From the NCBI GenBank assembly GCA_022560555.1, contig JADFSZ010000066.1, positions 1 through 8,798 on the forward strand: DNA of 8,798 nucleotides, given 5' to 3'. This document shows positions 6,978-8,798 of this stretch, in pieces; the first letter of the stretch is position 1, and the number at the start of each line of letters is the position of its first letter. The notes beneath the pieces are model-generated. The model saw only the letters and a program-made list of their open reading frames with translations, searched no databases and was not told the origin of the DNA. The stretch comes from PVC group bacterium (GTDB lineage Bacteria > GCA-001730085 > JADFSZ01). Both the position numbers and the translations under genes were made by a program.

Positions 6978-8663
6978 ATGGAGCAGTCAGATTATCAAAA
7001 ATTAGGTGAGATTTTAGTTGATCAGGGATTGCTGACGCAAGCCCAGTTGGAAGATGCTTTAGCCGAGCAGGAAAGGACGGGAGTCTTTTTAGGAGAAATT
7101 CTTGTTAGCAAGGGCGTCTCCGACGATGTGACGATAGCCAGAGCTTTGAGCACACAATTAGGGTTCGCGTATGTCGATGTGAGCCAAATGACAGTAGACC
7201 CTGAGGCGCTTAATTTTTTGAACCAGGATGTTTGCCAGAGATTAAATGCTATTCCGCTTTATATCATGCGGGATAACTTAACGGTCGCGATGGCCAATCC
7301 TCTGGATGTGATCGCTGTTGATGAATTAGAAACCGTCTCGGGACAACGGATCAAACCGGTATTCGGAAGCGTTTCAATGATCCGGAAAGCCATCCAATCT
7401 AACTATCAGACTGAAAAAAATTCTACGCAAAACCTCATCAATTCCCCGCCTCCGACTTCTTTGACGGAAAACTTTGATTCTCTGGAAGAAGCGGCCAATT
7501 TAGCTCCTGTCATTAAAACAGTGGACCAAATGATTGAAAAAGCCGTTAGAATGAAAGCATCGGATATTCATTTAGAACCACGAAAAAATATTCTCAATTG
7601 CCGTTATCGGATAGACGGTATTTTAAGAGAAGCATCTAAAATTTCATTAACAGAACAAGCTGCGATTATTTCCCGGATTAAAATTATGTCGAATCTGGAT
7701 ATTGCCGAAAAACGCTTACCCCAAGACGGCCGGGTAAAGGTGAAGGTGTCCGGAAAGGATATTGATTTGCGTGTATCGACCTTTCCGACATTGTACGGGG
7801 AAAGTCTTGTCATGAGAATATTAGATCACTCGAGCGGAGTTCTGACGCCGGAGCAATTAGGATTTGACGGAGTAATTTTAGATGATTTTAATAAATTAAT
7901 AAAGCGGCCTTATGGAATGATTTTAGTGACCGGTCCGACGGGAAGCGGGAAAACCAGCACGCTTTACGCGGCCCTCGAGAAAATCAATAGTGAAGAAAAA
8001 AATATTATGACCTTGGAGGATCCTGTCGAATATGAAATGGATCGTGTTCGGCAATCTCAAGTAAACGTTAAAGCCGGTTTGACGTTTGCATCGGGTTTAA
8101 GGTCGATGGTCAGGCAAGACCCGGATATTATCATGATCGGAGAAATCCGTGATAAAGAAACGGCGGATATTGCCATGCATGCCGCCCTCACAGGGCATCT
8201 TGTTTTTTCTACTTTGCACACGAATGACGCGCCGTCCGCGGCCGCACGTTTGATTGACATGGGGGTTGAACCATTCTTGGTTTCATCGGCCATGATAGGA
8301 ATTCTGGCTCAGCGTTTGGTTCGCGTCCTTTGTCCGGATTGTAAAAAAGTTTTTCAAGGTTCTGTGAGTTTATTAAAAGATGTGGGATTTACCAAAAAAG
8401 CGGATAGTGATCAAAAAATATTTGAAGAAAATGGATGCGCGAATTGTCGTCAAAGCGGATTTATGGGACGAACCGGTATATTTGAATTGTTGATGATCAA
8501 TGATCCGATGAGGTCGGCGATCGCCCAAAAACAATCCGCTGTCAATTTGAAAAAAATCGCGGCCGAGAACGGTATGATCACATTACGTGAATCGGGTCTT
8601 CAAAAAGTTACAAAAGGTATAACATCCATTTCTGAGGTTCTTCGCGTCACAGATATCGTCTAA
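6978..8663 (+). CDS. gspE: Filament assembly ATPase GspE/PilB with MshEN N-domain
   Basis: Cytoplasmic hexameric ATPase that powers pseudopilin polymerisation; 561 residues, normal for the family. The N-terminal MshEN/T2SSE_N domain covers about 1-150 and has two tandem motifs of the LG-x5-G-x6-[LI]-x3-L-x2-Q type (8-31 and 37-60). The catalytic part has SDIHLEP, Walker A GPTGSGKT (319-326), the Asp box TLEDPVE (345-351), Walker B DPDIIMIGEIRD (381-392, catalytic Glu389) and the His box TGHLVFSTLHTND (405-417). Two cysteine pairs, C452/C455 and C487/C490, make the tetracysteine zinc site of GspE/PilB. The AIRERM-type sequence of the retraction ATPase PilT is not seen. It is last in the cluster, not next to gspF as in many operons. 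MshEN domains of MshE bind cyclic-di-GMP, so control by that messenger is plausible. GspE, PilB and MshE cannot be separated from sequence alone. Confidence 0.97.
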   Translation: MEQSDYQKLGEILVDQGLLTQAQLEDALAEQERTGVFLGEILVSKGVSDDVTIARALSTQLGFAYVDVSQMTVDPEALNFLNQDVCQRLNAIPLYIMRDNLTVAMANPLDVIAVDELETVSGQRIKPVFGSVSMIRKAIQSNYQTEKNSTQNLINSPPPTSLTENFDSLEEAANLAPVIKTVDQMIEKAVRMKASDIHLEPRKNILNCRYRIDGILREASKISLTEQAAIISRIKIMSNLDIAEKRLPQDGRVKVKVSGKDIDLRVSTFPTLYGESLVMRILDHSSGVLTPEQLGFDGVILDDFNKLIKRPYGMILVTGPTGSGKTSTLYAALEKINSEEKNIMTLEDPVEYEMDRVRQSQVNVKAGLTFASGLRSMVRQDPDIIMIGEIRDKETADIAMHAALTGHLVFSTLHTNDAPSAAARLIDMGVEPFLVSSAMIGILAQRLVRVLCPDCKKVFQGSVSLLKDVGFTKKADSDQKIFEENGCANCRQSGFMGRTGIFELLMINDPMRSAIAQKQSAVNLKKIAAENGMITLRESGLQKVTKGITSISEVLRVTDIV

Positions 8664-8730
8664 GCGGGCTCTTCCTAGAATATCTTCAAGGGCGAATGTA
8701 TTTTATTGTAAGTATTTTGGTGCATTACGC

Positions 8731-8755
8731 TTATATAAATAAAAATTTTATATAA
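8731..8755. repeat. Perfect 9-bp AT-only inverted repeat
   Basis: TTATATAAA (8731-8739) and TTTATATAA (8747-8755) are exact reverse complements separated by 7 bp. The right arm overlaps a TATAAT element. The stem has no G or C, so it is unlikely to be a terminator; it could be an operator, or chance in an AT-rich spacer. Confidence 0.45.
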
Positions 8756-8756
8756 T
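8751..8756 (+). promoter_or_regulatory. Candidate -10 element for the next gene
   Basis: An exact TATAAT sits 24 bp before the ATG at 8781, in the only sizeable spacer of the window. No good -35 box lies 16-18 bp upstream, so this is a weak prediction based on the -10 match and position. Confidence 0.3.
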
Positions 8757-8770
8757 ATTGTTGACTATAT

Positions 8771-8775
8771 AGAGG
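8771..8775 (+). promoter_or_regulatory. Ribosome binding site for the gene starting at 8781
   Basis: AGAGG lies 5 bp before ATG 8781, normal spacing. It is the main support for a gene starting at the right edge. Confidence 0.45.
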
Positions 8776-8780
8776 TTATC

Positions 8781-8798
8781 ATGGTAATTGACTATTTG
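8781..8798 (+). CDS. Start of an unidentified gene, 3' end cut by window
   Basis: ATG and five further codons read MVIDYL and run off the window. The call rests on the AGAGG binding site upstream, the TATAAT at 8751 and the same strand as the cluster. Six residues are too few to suggest a product. It follows the ATPase gene by 117 bp, far more than any gap within the cluster, so it may be a separate transcription unit. Confidence 0.4.

Noticed and set aside
8692-8730. Possible terminator hairpin: GCGAATGTA (8692-8700) can pair with TGCATTACGC (8721-8730)
   Set aside because: The stem has a bulged A and a G-T pair, the loop is about 20 bases, and no T-run follows. It is too weak to call a terminator.
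1-8798. Many GATC (about 60) and GGATCC (8) sites
   Set aside because: The counts, made by eye, exceed a uniform expectation, but the sites fall inside coding sequence without spacing or clustering, and codon use such as GAT-C and GGA-TCC can explain them.

Overview
The window is one contiguous, entirely plus-strand gene cluster encoding the envelope-spanning machine of a type IV pilus / type II secretion-like (type IV filament) system. A secretin, a signal peptide on it and three prepilin-like proteins show that the host is a diderm (Gram-negative-type) bacterium. Base composition looks moderate and somewhat AT-rich, and codon use looks uniform across the cluster, so I see no sign of a recent insertion. 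Taxonomy cannot be fixed from sequence alone. The fused platform genes and divergent pseudopilins would suit a less-studied phylum such as Omnitrophota, but that is a guess.

Layout, left to right: (1) 2-985, the C-terminal part of a PilM-like actin-fold protein fused to a complete PilN (GspL/MshI-like); its beginning lies outside the window. (2) 987-1853, PilO fused to a GspC/PilP-type HR beta-domain. (3) 1876-4134, a GspD/PilQ/MshL-type secretin with a C-terminal extension of about 310 residues, rich in TPR-like helical repeats. (4) 4161-5381, the inner-membrane platform protein GspF/PilC. (5) 5422-5985, a GspG-like pseudopilin. (6) 5993-6355, a small PilX/GspK-like minor pilin without Glu+5. 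(7) 6401-6961, a PilV/GspI-like minor pilin. (8) 6978-8663, the assembly ATPase GspE/PilB with an N-terminal MshEN domain. After a 117-bp AT-rich gap, the largest in the window, the first six codons of another gene begin at 8781.

Working model: the GspE hexamer drives GspF, which polymerises the pseudopilins. The PilM-N and PilO-HR proteins link the cytoplasmic motor to the outer-membrane secretin through the periplasm. Genes are separated by 1 to 45 bp, so the cluster is probably one operon. No retraction ATPase (PilT), prepilin peptidase or substrate gene is in the window, so pilus and secretion system cannot be told apart here.

Most notable points: three separate fusions condense the usual M-N-O-P-secretin-TPR set into three polypeptides; two pseudopilins have very long basic leaders that share a short motif just before the cleavage site; and the ATPase carries two MshEN-type motifs that suggest cyclic-di-GMP control. 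I found no RNA genes, CRISPR array, insertion sequence or other mobile element.
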